Shown here: positions 8,583 to 17,497 of the stretch, one piece after another | Position numbering within the stretch: position 1 is the stretch's first letter | Layout: every line of letters begins with the position of its first letter | From: Devosia naphthalenivorans | GTDB taxonomy: Bacteria > Pseudomonadota > Alphaproteobacteria > Rhizobiales > Devosiaceae | Direction of reading: 5' to 3' | Assembly (NCBI RefSeq): GCF_003056355.1 | Contig: NZ_PYVW01000019.1 | Span: 1-64,000 of the forward strand | Length of the DNA: 64,000 nt | Program-made: the position numbers and the translations under genes | The notes under the pieces: generated by a model | Database searches by the model: none | Seen by the model: the letters and a program-made list of their open reading frames with translations, nothing else | Told to the model about the DNA's origin: nothing

Positions 8583-8873
8583 GGGGCTTCACCCCTCACC
8601 CTAGCCCTCTCCCCGGAGGGGCGAGGGGACAGATCGAGGTCGGGGAGACGTCTGTGACGCCAAAAGCAGGGCGTTGACTAATTCCTATTTGAGAGTATGA
8701 CTTCGCCTGCTTTTCTCAGCTAAGCAGTCAATCGATGCGCAGCGCCACGCAAATCGCGGAATTCGCAACCACCTGCCGGTCGGCGGGGGGCGTTGCTGCG
8801 CTCATGACCAAAACCACCAAAACCGCCTGACGTCTTTCCCCGGGTCAACTCCCCGACGGGGAGAGGCGCGAAA
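8583..8873. repeat. Repeat-rich intergenic stretch, family C palindromes
   Basis: In the 449-bp gap before asd, ACCCCTCACCCTAGCCCTCT followed by CCCCGGAGGGGCGAGGGG (about 8585-8623) and CCCCGGGTCAACTCCCCGAC followed by GGGGAGAGG (about 8838-8866) are hairpin-forming segments like those at 38655-38760. No gene is supported between 8489 and 8937. Confidence 0.55.
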
Positions 8874-8937
8874 CCAGATGGCCGCGGTGTTGAACCGCGC
8901 GGGGCGGCAAGGTTACGGGACTGGAGTTCCAAGAAAA

Positions 8938-9978
8938 ATGGGTTATCGCGTCGCTGTCGTAGGTGCCACGGGCAATGTGGGCCGTGAAGTTCTCAATATC
9001 CTGGCGGAGCGCAAGTTCCCCGCCGATGAAGTCATCGCGCTGGCCTCGTCCAAGTCGACGGGGCGCGAAATCTCCTTTGGCGACAAGATCCTCAAGTGCA
9101 AGAACCTTGATGATTTCGACTTCAAGGGCGTCGACTTCGCCATCATGTCGGCTGGCTCGGCGATATCCAAGGATCTGGCGCCGCGCATCGCGGCCTCGGG
9201 CTGCATCGTCATCGATAACTCCAGCTATTGGCGCTATAATTCCGATATTCCGCTGATCGTGCCGGAAGTGAACGGGCATGTGCTCGACCGCTGGCTGGCT
9301 GACCCGAAGCGCAGCAATATCATCGCCAACCCCAATTGCTCCACGGCGCAGTTGGTGGTGGCGCTCAAGCCCCTGCATGACTTTGCCAAGATCAACCGCG
9401 TTGTCGTGTCCACCTACCAGTCCGTGTCCGGTGCCGGCAAGGAAGGCATCGACGAATTGTGGAACCAGACCAAGGGCATCTTCGTCAATGATAGCGCGAC
9501 GCCCGGCAAGTTCCCCAAGCAGATCGCCTTCAACGTCATCCCGCACATCGATGTGTTCATGGAAGACGGCTACACCAAGGAAGAGTGGAAGGTGCTGGCC
9601 GAAACCAAGAAGATCCTCGATCCCAAGATCAAGGTGACCTGCACGGCGGTGCGCGTGCCGGTGTTCGTGGGCCATTCGGAAGCGGTCAATATCGAGTTCG
9701 AGAATCCCATCACCGCCGATGAGGCGCGCGATATCCTGCGCGAGGCGCCGGGGATCTCGGTGCTCGACAAGCGCGAGCCGGGTGGCTACGCGACGCCGGT
9801 GGAAACGGTGGGCGAATACGATACGTTCGTGTCGCGCATCCGCGAGGACAATACGGTGGAGAATGGGCTGGCCATGTGGGTTGTTTCGGACAATCTGCGC
9901 AAGGGCGCGGCGCTCAATACCATCCAGATCGCGGAAGAGCTGATTGCGCGCGGGCTGAAGGCGCGGTTGGCGGCGTAA
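8938..9978 (+). CDS. asd: Aspartate-semialdehyde dehydrogenase
   Basis: A 346-residue enzyme converting aspartyl phosphate to aspartate semialdehyde with NADPH, the branch point to lysine/diaminopimelate, threonine and methionine. The start at 8938 gives GYRVAVVGATGNVGREVLNI, the Rossmann GxxGxxG at the N-terminus. The catalytic cysteine is in NPNCSTAQLVVALKPL (about residue 133), and the conserved YQSVSGAGKEG and RVPVFVGHSEAVNIE segments are present. Length is normal for the Gram-negative type. An in-frame upstream extension to 8878 falls in repeat-like sequence and is rejected. Confidence 0.97.
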   Translation: MGYRVAVVGATGNVGREVLNILAERKFPADEVIALASSKSTGREISFGDKILKCKNLDDFDFKGVDFAIMSAGSAISKDLAPRIAASGCIVIDNSSYWRYNSDIPLIVPEVNGHVLDRWLADPKRSNIIANPNCSTAQLVVALKPLHDFAKINRVVVSTYQSVSGAGKEGIDELWNQTKGIFVNDSATPGKFPKQIAFNVIPHIDVFMEDGYTKEEWKVLAETKKILDPKIKVTCTAVRVPVFVGHSEAVNIEFENPITADEARDILREAPGISVLDKREPGGYATPVETVGEYDTFVSRIREDNTVENGLAMWVVSDNLRKGAALNTIQIAEELIARGLKARLAA

Positions 9979-9990
9979 CTGGTAGCTACG

Positions 9991-10068
9991 ACGTCATTCC
10001 CGCGAAGGCGGGAATCCCACTAATGCGCTGAAGTGAAGTGAGATTCCCGCCGTCGCGGGAATGACGTC
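9991..10068. repeat. Palindromic repeat, family B, complete copy
   Basis: Outer arms ACGTCATTCCCGCG and CGCGGGAATGACGT are perfect inverted copies, and each half also folds by itself (CCCGCGAAGGCGGG; CCCGCCGTCGCGGG). It lies between asd and the EamA gene. Other copies are at 16387-16458 and, in part, at 117-146 and 7206-7235. Confidence 0.82.
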
Positions 10069-10144
10069 GCGGCTGGGAATGAAGCTGCAGACTTGCTGAC
10101 ATCGTGCCCTGGGTGCTATCGACCCCAGCCGCTGGATAAATGAA

Positions 10145-11017
10145 ATGCCCCCTCGCGACATAGCTCTGGCCCTTGGCGTCGTTCTGATCTGGGGGCTCAA
10201 TTTTGTCGCCATCAAATGGGGCGTCGATGAGATTCCGCCCTTTCTGTTGACGGCACTGCGCTATCTGGGTTGCGCCTTTCCGGCGGTGTTCTTCATCAAG
10301 CGGCCACAGGTGGGCTGGCCGATCCTGATTGCCTATGGCGTCACGGTGGGCGTGCTGCAGTTCAGCTTGCTGTTTACCGCGATCGAGCTGGGCATGCCGG
10401 CCGGTTTAGCCAGCCTCGTGATGCAGATGCAGGTGTTTTTCACCATGGCGTTGGCGATCCTGTTTCTGGGTGAGCGTCCGACCATGCTGCAATTGGGCGG
10501 CGCCGCGCTGGCGCTGATCGGGCTCGGGGCGATCGGGGCAGAGCGGGTTGGCGGCGCGGTGATGGTGCCGCTGGTGATGACGCTGGCGGCGGCGCTGTTC
10601 TGGGGGCTTTCCAATATCGTCACCAAGCGCGCGGGCAAGGTGGACATGTTGGGCTTCGTGGTGTGGGGCGCGCTGGTGCCGCCGGTGCCGATGCTGCTGC
10701 TGTCGCTGGTGTTCGAGGGGCCGGAGGCGATGCTGGGGCTGCCGTTCATCTCGGCGGGCGCCATCGGCTCGGTGCTGTTCATTGCCTATGGATCGACGCT
10801 GGTCGGCTATGGCAGCTGGGCGATCCTGCTTGGGCGGTATCCGGCGAGCATGGTGGCGCCATTTTCGCTGCTGGTGCCGGTGGTGGGCTTTGCCGCCGCG
10901 GCACTGTTGCTGGGAGAAGTGGTGAGTACGCTGGAAATCCTGGGGAGCCTGCTGATTTTTCTGGGGTTGCTGCTCAACGTCTTTGGACCACGCCTGGTGG
11001 CGTTTGCCCGGGCCTGA
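10145..11017 (+). CDS. EamA-family drug/metabolite transporter
   Basis: A 290-residue integral membrane protein with about ten hydrophobic segments and the internal duplication of two EamA modules. The first begins IALALGVVLIWGLNFVAIKW, the second about residue 140 with LFWGLSNIVTKRAGKVD. These proteins sit in the inner membrane and usually export small metabolites or amino acids; the substrate is not predictable. It is followed by a hairpin shared with the convergent EF-hand gene. A second, unrelated-looking EamA protein lies at 18503-19444. Confidence 0.9.
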   Translation: MPPRDIALALGVVLIWGLNFVAIKWGVDEIPPFLLTALRYLGCAFPAVFFIKRPQVGWPILIAYGVTVGVLQFSLLFTAIELGMPAGLASLVMQMQVFFTMALAILFLGERPTMLQLGGAALALIGLGAIGAERVGGAVMVPLVMTLAAALFWGLSNIVTKRAGKVDMLGFVVWGALVPPVPMLLLSLVFEGPEAMLGLPFISAGAIGSVLFIAYGSTLVGYGSWAILLGRYPASMVAPFSLLVPVVGFAAAALLLGEVVSTLEILGSLLIFLGLLLNVFGPRLVAFARA

Positions 11018-11023
11018 TGAAAA

Positions 11024-11043
11024 GGCCGCCCCGAAGGGCGGCC
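11024..11043 (-). terminator. Hairpin terminator of the EF-hand gene, possibly bidirectional
   Basis: GGCCGCCC-CGAA-GGGCGGCC is a perfect 8-bp stem with a tetraloop. On the minus strand it is followed by TTTT, 12 nt after the EF-hand gene stop. On the plus strand the T run is absent, so termination of the EamA gene there is less certain. Confidence 0.7.
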
Positions 11044-11054
11044 CGTGGTTCGAA

Positions 11055-11384
11055 TTATTGCGGCAGGGCTGCCGGATCTGCGGCTGGAGCCGCAGGGTCA
11101 GCCGGAACTGCGGGCGCTGCAGGATCGGCCGCCGGTGCGGGAGCGGCTGGGGCGGCGGCAGCCTGGAGGGCATTGAGCTCGTCCACGGTCAGTCCGCCGC
11201 TGGCGTCGGTGTCGGCAGGCCCGAATTCGGCATCTGTCATGTCCGGCCAAACGGTCTGCAGTTCGGTGAGGCTAAGCTCGCCGCTGGTGTCGACGTCCAC
11301 ATCGGCAAAGGTGGTCGGGGTCTGGGCGATGGCGGTGCCAGCCAGGGACAGGACGATGGCGGACGACAGGATGATCTTCTTCAT
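11055..11384 (-). CDS. Secreted EF-hand calcium-binding protein
   Basis: A 109-residue protein with a signal peptide (MKKIILSSAIVLSLAGTAIA, then Q). The mature part contains two canonical 12-residue EF loops, DVDTSGELSLTE and DTDASGGLTVDE, each with acidic residues at positions 1, 3 and 12 and Gly at 6. The C-terminus is an Ala/Pro tail of AAPA and DPAAPA units. It is probably a periplasmic calcium-binding protein of unknown role. The ATG is preceded by an A/G-rich site (GGAGCACACCTCCC on the coding strand). Confidence 0.85.
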   Translation of the reverse strand: MKKIILSSAIVLSLAGTAIAQTPTTFADVDVDTSGELSLTELQTVWPDMTDAEFGPADTDASGGLTVDELNALQAAAAPAAPAPAADPAAPAVPADPAAPAADPAALPQ

Positions 11385-11552
11385 GGGAGGTGTGCTCCAA
11401 TGTTGGGGAGAAAAGCGGCGACCGGTTAGCCGGCCTCCGACGGGCCGCTCTCCTGCAGCCCGTGGTCAGTAACATGATCGTGAAATATGTCGGGGAGCGG
11501 CCCAAAATTCGACCCGCGGGGGATCAATGTCGGGCCATTTGGGGGCAGGGCC

Positions 11553-12194
11553 TTAAAGTTCGGGCCGCCTGAAATCGCCGGTTTCGGCGTCCATGATCCA
11601 GAGTTCGCCGGTCGAAATGTCGAACCAGGCACCGTGAACAGCCAGCTTTCCCTCGGCTTCGAGCGCGGCGACATAGGGGAAAGTACGCAGGTTCTGGATG
11701 GAATTGCGGATGGAGATTCGTTCCAGCGCCGTCTGGCGTTCGGTGGCGGTCATCAGCTCGTTCTGGCCGACCTGCTCGGGCAGGCCGCCCAGCATGCTCA
11801 TCCACTTGCCGATGAAATCGCCATCGTCGAGCGGGCTCTGGTCGGGCGCGAGCGCCGCCTTGATGCCGCCGCAACGGCCATGGCCCATGATGACGATATT
11901 GGCGATTTCGAGTGCCTTGACGGCAAACTCGATGCCGGCCGAGGTGCCGTGCTGGCCGCCGTCAGGCTGGTAGGTCGGTACCAGATTGGCGACGTTGCGC
12001 AGGACGAACAATTCGCCGGGTGCAGCGTCGAAGATCAATTCGGGCGCGGCGCGGCTGTCGCAGCAGGCGATGATCATGGTGGTGGGGCTTTGGCCTACCG
12101 CGGCAAGCTCGCGATAGCGGTCTTTTTCACGAACGTAGCGGCCTGCCATGAAGTTGGCGTGGCCCTTAAGCAGATCGGGAGGAAATCGGTGCAT
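11553..12194 (-). CDS. Beta-class carbonic anhydrase
   Basis: A 213-residue zinc enzyme interconverting CO2 and bicarbonate in the cytoplasm. Zinc ligands are seen in ACCDSRAAPE (Cys45, with Asp46-Arg48 forming the dyad) and MGHGRCGGIKAAL (His105, Cys108). The rest follows the plant-type beta fold (ELFVLRNVANLVP, GTSAGIEFAV). The start begins MHRFPPDLLKGHANF, typical of the family. The 170-bp gap to the EF-hand gene contains no recognised signal. Confidence 0.95.
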   Translation of the reverse strand: MHRFPPDLLKGHANFMAGRYVREKDRYRELAAVGQSPTTMIIACCDSRAAPELIFDAAPGELFVLRNVANLVPTYQPDGGQHGTSAGIEFAVKALEIANIVIMGHGRCGGIKAALAPDQSPLDDGDFIGKWMSMLGGLPEQVGQNELMTATERQTALERISIRNSIQNLRTFPYVAALEAEGKLAVHGAWFDISTGELWIMDAETGDFRRPEL

Positions 12195-12267
12195 GCGGTC
12201 TGAATTAGCGCTAAGAGCGTTTCAGATCAATCGGGCGTTGCTGAATGCCCGCGCATCGGGGGCATGC

Positions 12268-12474
12268 ATGCTGATTTATCGTTTCCTGACCGGCGAGGAC
12301 GACGCCGCGTTCTGTCATCGGGTTACCAAGGCGTTGAGCGAGGGCTGGCAGCTCTATGGCACGCCGAGCTACGCTTATGACGGGCACAACAAGAAGATGA
12401 AGGTGGGGCAGGCGGTGACGCGGATTGCGGCGGACCAGCCTTATGATCCGGACAAGAAGCTGGTGGATTTTTGA
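12268..12474 (+). CDS. Small DUF1737-type protein
   Basis: A 68-residue product if started at the ATG at 12268 (MLIYRFLTGEDDAAFC). It has the DUF1737 pattern: YRFLTG, a helix HRVTKALSEGWQLYGTPSYAYDG-like, and a C-terminal AVTRI. These are short proteins of unknown function, often paired with a nucleotide or DNA metabolism gene. The frame is open further upstream across the carbonic anhydrase start, but that part looks like a shadow. Confidence 0.65.
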   Translation: MLIYRFLTGEDDAAFCHRVTKALSEGWQLYGTPSYAYDGHNKKMKVGQAVTRIAADQPYDPDKKLVDF

Positions 12475-12504
12475 GGGTGAGGGCGTTTCGCTCGAAGTTT
12501 AGCC

Positions 12505-12600
12505 GTGGTGGCTTCCCGCGGGCTTGATCCGCGGGGTCACTCTCAGTCCGGCACATGCGACGAGTGGCCCTCGGATCAAGTCCGAGGGAAGCGCGGTGGT
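12505..12600. repeat. Palindromic repeat, family A
   Basis: GCTTCCCGCGGGCTTGATCC and GCGG form the left hairpin; CCCTCGGATCAAGTCCGAGG and GAAGCGCGGTGG form the right. Outer flanks GTGGTGGCTTCC and GGAAGCGCGGTGG are near-inverted. It lies between convergent genes. Confidence 0.78.
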
Positions 12601-12645
12601 TGGGGAGGTAGCCGGGCTGGGTGGTGGGTCATTGGGGCTGGCTGA

Positions 12646-13287
12646 TTAGCTGATTTCGCCCTTGGCGAGGCGCAAAGCCAGGGCTTGCAGCATCAGGATG
12701 GTTTTGGCGTCGACGATGCCGCCTTCGGCGATCATCTCCATGGCTTGCTCGAAGCCGAGTTCGAAGACTTCGATATCCTCGCCTTCGCTGGCGAGGCCGC
12801 CGCCTTCGCTGATCTGTTGGCCAGGCGTATAGCGGCCGAGGAAGCAGGCGCATTTTTCGGTGAGGGAGCCGGGGCTGGCATAGGTTTCGAAGAGGAATAC
12901 GAGATCGGTGGGCTCGTAGCCGGTTTCTTCGACCGCCTCGCGGTGGGCGGCGATGGCGGGGGCTTCGCCGTCGAGCATGCCGGCGGGGGCCTCGATCAGC
13001 CAGGCGGGATCGCCATTGAGATGGGGCGGCAGGCGGAACTGGCGGGTGAGGATCACTGTGCCGGCTTCGGGCGCGTAAAGGAGCACGGCTGCGGCGCTGC
13101 CGTGGTCGTAGACTTCGCGCTGCACCGTCTGGAGCGTGCCGTCGCGCTTTGAATGCGTGATCTGGTAATCATCGAACCGGCCCCAATTGTGGGCGAGCTT
13201 GGTGACGCTGTTGATGGTGATCGAACCGGACAATTGGTGCTCCTGTGGCTTGCCTTTAGCTATGGCGCGAGATGGGGGCGATGCCAA
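12646..13287 (-). CDS. Nudix hydrolase, NudK/ADP-ribose pyrophosphatase-like
   Basis: A 213-residue Nudix protein. The box is GMLDGEAPAIAAHREAVEETG followed by Y, fitting Gx5Ex7REUxEExGU, and is preceded by the substrate-loop segments VILTRQFRLPP and WLIEAPAG typical of ADP-ribose or sugar-nucleotide pyrophosphatases. The residues around EGGGLASEGEDIEVFELGF favour the NudK/GDP-mannose branch. It hydrolyses nucleoside diphosphate derivatives in the cytosol; the exact substrate is inference. It is divergent from the sdh operon, with a gap of about 185 bp. Confidence 0.88.
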   Translation of the reverse strand: MASPPSRAIAKGKPQEHQLSGSITINSVTKLAHNWGRFDDYQITHSKRDGTLQTVQREVYDHGSAAAVLLYAPEAGTVILTRQFRLPPHLNGDPAWLIEAPAGMLDGEAPAIAAHREAVEETGYEPTDLVFLFETYASPGSLTEKCACFLGRYTPGQQISEGGGLASEGEDIEVFELGFEQAMEMIAEGGIVDAKTILMLQALALRLAKGEIS

Positions 13288-13473
13288 GTTCCGCCGGTAC
13301 GGACCAAATCTGCGAAGCCCGCACAGTCTGTGCGTTATACGAACAAAGTGCGACTATCGCCAAAAGTAGCGTCCCAACATGCATCTGGGGCTTTGATTTC
13401 GTAACACTTGGACGCTAGAAGTCTCGAACCATTCCAAACTGCAGGCGGGTTTTCCGCACGCCAGCGAGGCTTC

Positions 13474-13860
13474 ATGACGGTTAGATCCCGCCCCTTATCG
13501 CCCCATCTCCAGGTTTACCGCTGGACCATCACCATGACGATGTCCATCGTGCACCGCGCGACCGGTATCGCCAATTACGCGGGCTCGGCGCTGCTGGTGC
13601 TCTGGCTCGTTGCTGCGGCATGGGGGCCCGAGCCGCTCGACGCGGTCAACGGACTGTTCGGCAGCTGGTTCGGGCAGCTGGTGCTGTTCGGCTATACCTG
13701 GAGCCTCACGCATCACATGCTGGGTGGTATCCGCCATTATGTGTGGGACTTCATCCTAGGCATGGAAGCGGGGCAGCGCGAAATGCTGGCCTGGGCAAAT
13801 GTGATCGCTTCGGTCGTGCTGACCCTGCTGATCTGGACCATTTTCGTGTGGGTAGGCTAA
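13474..13860 (+). CDS. sdhC: Succinate dehydrogenase cytochrome b556 subunit
   Basis: A 128-residue membrane anchor of complex II. RPLSPHLQVYRW at the N-terminus and MSIVHRATGIANYAG (heme/quinone region, with the SxxHR motif) are diagnostic; three hydrophobic helices follow, with the heme-ligand histidines in LTHHMLGGIRHYVWD. I start at the ATG at 13474; a longer in-frame start at 13408 adds non-conserved residues. The stop overlaps the sdhD start by one base (TAATG). Confidence 0.95.
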   Translation: MTVRSRPLSPHLQVYRWTITMTMSIVHRATGIANYAGSALLVLWLVAAAWGPEPLDAVNGLFGSWFGQLVLFGYTWSLTHHMLGGIRHYVWDFILGMEAGQREMLAWANVIASVVLTLLIWTIFVWVG

Positions 13861-14252
13861 TGCGCGAACAAATCATCACCCAAAAGACGATCGCCGATCC
13901 GCGCTCGCACTATGGCGACGCCAAGGCTTCCACGCGTCACTTCATCACGCAGCGCCTGACGGGCGTCAGCAATATCGCCTTCCTGCTGTTGCTGCTGTTC
14001 GTGGTGGTGCGGCTGGCCGGGGAAGATCGTGGCGACATGGTGGAAACCATTGGTAGTGCCTGGATCGGACTGCCGCTTGCTCTGCTGCTGGGGATCGTAA
14101 CGATCCACATGCGCAACGGCATGCGAGACATCCTCGAAGATTATTTTCACGGCCGCACCTATCGGCTCTACATGATGCTGAACACCCTGTTCTGCCTCAT
14201 CATCGCGGTTGCCGGCATCGGCGCCATTCTCAAGCTCGTGTTCTGGGGTTAG
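13860..14252 (+). CDS. sdhD: Succinate dehydrogenase hydrophobic membrane anchor subunit
   Basis: A 130-residue protein beginning MREQIITQKTIADPRSHYGD, followed by HFITQRLTGVSNIAFLLLLL and two more hydrophobic helices. It ends KLVFWG. This is the alphaproteobacterial SdhD type, which with SdhC holds heme b and the ubiquinone site. The start shares a base with the sdhC stop, and sdhA begins 6 nt after its stop, so the four proteins are made from one message. Confidence 0.93.
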   Translation: MREQIITQKTIADPRSHYGDAKASTRHFITQRLTGVSNIAFLLLLLFVVVRLAGEDRGDMVETIGSAWIGLPLALLLGIVTIHMRNGMRDILEDYFHGRTYRLYMMLNTLFCLIIAVAGIGAILKLVFWG

Positions 14253-14258
14253 CGAACA

Positions 14259-16070
14259 ATGGCGCAATATGAACTGATCGACCACGAATTCGACGTCGTG
14301 GTGGTTGGCGCCGGTGGCGCGGGGCTTCGCGCTACGCTGGGCATGGCCGAGCAGGGGTTCAACACCGCCTGCATAACCAAGGTGTTCCCGACCCGCTCCC
14401 ATACGGTTGCGGCACAGGGCGGCATCGCGGCTTCGCTCCAGAACATGGGGCCGGATTCGTGGCAGTGGCACATGTACGACACCGTCAAGGGTTCGGACTG
14501 GCTGGGCGACAACGACGCTATGGAATATCTGGCGCGCGAAGCGCCGGCCGCGATTTATGAGCTCGAACATTATGGCGTGCCGTTTTCGCGCACCCCCGAG
14601 GGCAAGATCTACCAGCGCCCGTTTGGCGGGCACATGACGGAATTCGGCGAGGGCCCGCCGGTGCAGCGCACTTGCGCCGCGGCCGACCGCACCGGCCACG
14701 CCATGCTGCACACGCTTTACGGCCAGAGCCTACGCAACGACGCACAGTTCTTTATCGAATATTTCGCGCTCGACCTGATCATGGGCGAGAATGGCGAATG
14801 CCAGGGCGTGATCGCCTGGAAGCTGGATGACGGAACGCTGCACCGCTTCCGCGCCAAGCTCGTGGTGCTGGCGACCGGCGGCTATGGCCGCGCCTATTTC
14901 TCGGCAACTTCGGCCCATACCTGCACCGGCGACGGCAATGGCATGGTGGCGCGCGCGGGGCTGCCACTGCAGGACATGGAATTCGTGCAGTTCCACCCCA
15001 CGGGCATTTATGGCGCGGGCGTGCTGATTACCGAAGGCGCACGCGGCGAGGGCGGGTATCTCACCAATTCGGAAGGCGAGCGCTTCATGGAGCGCTATGC
15101 TCCTAACGCCAAGGATCTGGCATCACGCGACGTCGTGAGCCGGTGTATGACACTGGAAATCCGTGAAGGGCGTGGCGTCGGTCCCAACAAGGACCATATC
15201 CACCTCCACCTCGATCACCTTGACCCAAAAGTGCTGCATGAGCGCCTGCCGGGGATTACCGAGAGCGCCAAAATCTTTGCCGGTGTCGACCTGACGCGCG
15301 AGCCGATCCCGGTGCTGCCCACGGTGCACTATAATATGGGCGGCATTCCCGCCAATTATCATGGCGAAGTGCTTTCCCCGACGCCGGACAATCCGGACCG
15401 CGTGGTCCCCGGCCTGATGGCTGTGGGCGAAGCGGCGTGTGCCTCGGTGCATGGCGCGAACCGGCTGGGTTCGAACTCGCTGACCGATCTTGTGGTGTTT
15501 GGCCGTGCGGCGGCCATCCGGGCCGGGCACGTTATCGACAAGGCAGCCCCGATCCCATCCATCAACAAGGCGCAGGACGACAAGATCCTGGCGCGCTTCG
15601 ATCGCCTGCGCAATGCCTCGGGCTCGCAGCCCACGGCCAAGCTGCGTGACGAGATGCAGCGCACCATGCAGTCCGATGCGGCGGTGTTCCGCACCTCGGA
15701 GTCGCTACAGAACGGCGTTGCCGGCATGAGCGAGATCTATTCGCGGCTCGCCGATGTGCGCGTCAGCGATCGCTCGCTGATCTGGAACTCGGATCTGGTG
15801 GAAACGCTGGAGCTGGAAAACCTCATGGCCAACGCGATGGTGACGGTGGTTTCGGCCGAAGCACGGGAGGAATCGCGCGGCGCCCATGCCCACGAGGATT
15901 ATCCGAGCCGCGACGACGAGACCTGGCGCAAGCATACGCTGAGCTGGATCGATACGGCGAGCGGTGCGGTGACGTTGGGCTATCGTCCGGTGCATGTGGA
16001 CCCGCTGACGCCCGAAAGCGAAGGCGGCATCGATCTCAAAAAGATCGCACCCAAGGCGCGCGTTTACTGA
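14259..16070 (+). CDS. sdhA: Succinate dehydrogenase flavoprotein subunit
   Basis: A 603-residue catalytic subunit that oxidises succinate to fumarate. The FAD fold is at residues 13-30 ([15 protein letters not shown]) and the covalently flavinylated histidine is His48 in [11 protein letters not shown]. Substrate-site segments include [36 protein letters not shown] and [14 protein letters not shown]. Length and C-terminus are normal. Its TGA overlaps the ATG of the next small gene. Confidence 0.98.
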   Translation: MAQYELIDHEFDVVVVGAGGAGLRATLGMAEQGFNTACITKVFPTRSHTVAAQGGIAASLQNMGPDSWQWHMYDTVKGSDWLGDNDAMEYLAREAPAAIYELEHYGVPFSRTPEGKIYQRPFGGHMTEFGEGPPVQRTCAAADRTGHAMLHTLYGQSLRNDAQFFIEYFALDLIMGENGECQGVIAWKLDDGTLHRFRAKLVVLATGGYGRAYFSATSAHTCTGDGNGMVARAGLPLQDMEFVQFHPTGIYGAGVLITEGARGEGGYLTNSEGERFMERYAPNAKDLASRDVVSRCMTLEIREGRGVGPNKDHIHLHLDHLDPKVLHERLPGITESAKIFAGVDLTREPIPVLPTVHYNMGGIPANYHGEVLSPTPDNPDRVVPGLMAVGEAACASVHGANRLGSNSLTDLVVFGRAAAIRAGHVIDKAAPIPSINKAQDDKILARFDRLRNASGSQPTAKLRDEMQRTMQSDAAVFRTSESLQNGVAGMSEIYSRLADVRVSDRSLIWNSDLVETLELENLMANAMVTVVSAEAREESRGAHAHEDYPSRDDETWRKHTLSWIDTASGAVTLGYRPVHVDPLTPESEGGIDLKKIAPKARVY

Positions 16071-16360
16071 TGCGCGCGCTGCTGGTTGCATTGCCGCTGA
16101 TGCTGGCTACGAGTTCGGCTTTCGCCGCGGCGCCGACGGCCGAGCAGAAGGCGGAGTTCGCCCGTGTCTGCATGGGCATCGCGCAGGACGAAACCTTGTG
16201 CACCTGCAAGGCGGATGCCGCGATGACGCTGATCGACGGGCCCTTCATGGACACGGTGATCGCGGCCATGAAGGGCACGCGCAATCCGGCCGAGGGCGAG
16301 TACCGGGCGTATAATGCCTACGTCGCCAAATCGAACCAGATCTGCAAGCCGAACTATTGA
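16070..16360 (+). CDS. Small secreted protein encoded inside the sdh operon
   Basis: A 96-residue product with a signal peptide ([20 protein letters not shown]) and a short mature chain with cysteines in CMGIAQDETLCTCKAD and a last one near the C-terminus (QICKPNY). The start codon shares a base with the sdhA stop (TGATG), so it is cotranslated with sdhA. I do not recognise the family; four cysteines suggest a disulfide-bonded periplasmic protein. Its position between sdhA and sdhB suggests a complex II-related or incidental envelope role, but nothing in the sequence proves it. Confidence 0.75.
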   Translation: MRALLVALPLMLATSSAFAAAPTAEQKAEFARVCMGIAQDETLCTCKADAAMTLIDGPFMDTVIAAMKGTRNPAEGEYRAYNAYVAKSNQICKPNY

Positions 16361-16386
16361 TGGTGCGGGTCTACCCACACCAACGA

Positions 16387-16458
16387 TGTCACCCCGGCGT
16401 AGGCCGGGGTCCATCCTGAAATCTCAAGATGGATTCCGGCCTGCGCCGGAATGACACC
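16387..16458. repeat. Palindromic repeat, family B-like, within the sdh operon
   Basis: GTCACCCCGGCGTAGGCCGG and GGTCCATC at the left, GATGGATTCCGGCCTGCGCC and GGAATGAC at the right form two hairpins and a larger inverted repeat (GTCA...TGAC; CCATC...GATGG). It separates the small secreted protein from sdhB. Confidence 0.8.
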
Positions 16459-16511
16459 GCGCAAGAGAAGAATTCAGTGCCAGACGAACGGCATGGCAAA
16501 GGAATAGTCTT

Positions 16512-17294
16512 ATGGTCGAACTGATGCTCCCCAAGGCCGATCGCCCCACCAAGGGCAAGACCTGGCCAAAGCCTGCCGGCGCGAACCGGCTGCGCGAGTA
16601 TCACATCTATCGTTATAATCCCGATGAGAACGCCAATCCGCGTATCGACACCTATTGGGTGGATCTGGACCAGTGCGGGCCGATGATTCTGGATGGCCTG
16701 CTCTGGATCAAGAACAATGTCGATCCGACGCTGACCCTGCGCCGCTCATGCCGCGAGGGCATTTGCGGCTCGTGTTCGATGAACATCAACGGGCTCAACA
16801 CCCTGGCCTGCACCAAGGGGATGGATGACTCGAGCGGTCCCATCAAGATCTATCCGCTGCCGCATATGCCAGTGGTCAAGGATCTGGTGCCGGATCTGAC
16901 GACGTTTTATGCGCAGCACCGGGCAATCGAGCCGTGGCTCAAGACCACGTCGCCAACGCCGACCAAGGAATGGACGCAGACTGTTCCCCAGCGCGCCAAG
17001 CTCGATGGGCTGTATGAATGTATCCTGTGTGCGTGCTGCTCGACTTCGTGCCCGTCCTATTGGTGGAATGGGGAGCGGTATCTGGGGCCGGCTGCGCTGT
17101 TGCAGGCTTATCGCTGGCTGATCGATTCGCGCGACGAGACGACTAGCGAGCGGCTGGACAATCTTGAAGATCCGTTCAAGCTTTATCGCTGCCATACGAT
17201 CATGAACTGCGCCAAGGTCTGCCCCAAGGGGCTGAACCCGGCCAAGGCGATTGCCGAGATCAAGAAGATGATGGTGGAACGTAAGGCGGCGTAG
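16512..17294 (+). CDS. sdhB: Succinate dehydrogenase iron-sulfur subunit
   Basis: A 260-residue electron-transfer subunit. The [2Fe-2S] cluster ligands are in [15 protein letters not shown] plus the later C in TLACTKG; the [4Fe-4S] cluster is in [17 protein letters not shown]; the [3Fe-4S] cluster is in [17 protein letters not shown]. It passes electrons from SdhA FADH2 to quinone. The gene is 151 nt downstream of the small secreted gene, across a palindromic repeat, so it may have separately tuned expression. Confidence 0.98.
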   Translation: MVELMLPKADRPTKGKTWPKPAGANRLREYHIYRYNPDENANPRIDTYWVDLDQCGPMILDGLLWIKNNVDPTLTLRRSCREGICGSCSMNINGLNTLACTKGMDDSSGPIKIYPLPHMPVVKDLVPDLTTFYAQHRAIEPWLKTTSPTPTKEWTQTVPQRAKLDGLYECILCACCSTSCPSYWWNGERYLGPAALLQAYRWLIDSRDETTSERLDNLEDPFKLYRCHTIMNCAKVCPKGLNPAKAIAEIKKMMVERKAA

Positions 17295-17307
17295 GGGGCA
17301 CGGTCGT

Positions 17308-17466
17308 ACCTCTCCTATGAGGGAGAGGTGACCGGCCCTCAGAGTCACGTTTGACCCGAGTATATCCCATCCACTGTTGCTTCCTCCGGACTTGATCCGG
17401 GGTCTCTCGTCGCCGGTGCCGCGTTGAGGGTGGCCCTCGGGTCGAGCCCGAGGGAAGCGGCGGTGG
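17308..17466. repeat. Family C hairpin followed by family A palindrome
   Basis: ACCTCTCC-TATGA-GGGAGAGGT at 17308-17329 is a short hairpin just after sdhB and may attenuate readthrough, though no T run follows. From 17375 to 17466, GCTTCCTCCGGACTTGATCC with GG, and CCCTCGGGTCGAGCCCGAGG with GAAGCGG, are a family A copy. No gene is in the gap. Confidence 0.7.
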
Positions 17467-17497
17467 GTGTTGATCGATAGTGGGTGTTCGGAATTCC

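Noticed and set aside
8488-8599. Upstream extension of the HI0933-type gene
   Set aside because: The extra residues are proline-rich and come from repeat DNA; the FAD fold starts at 8488.
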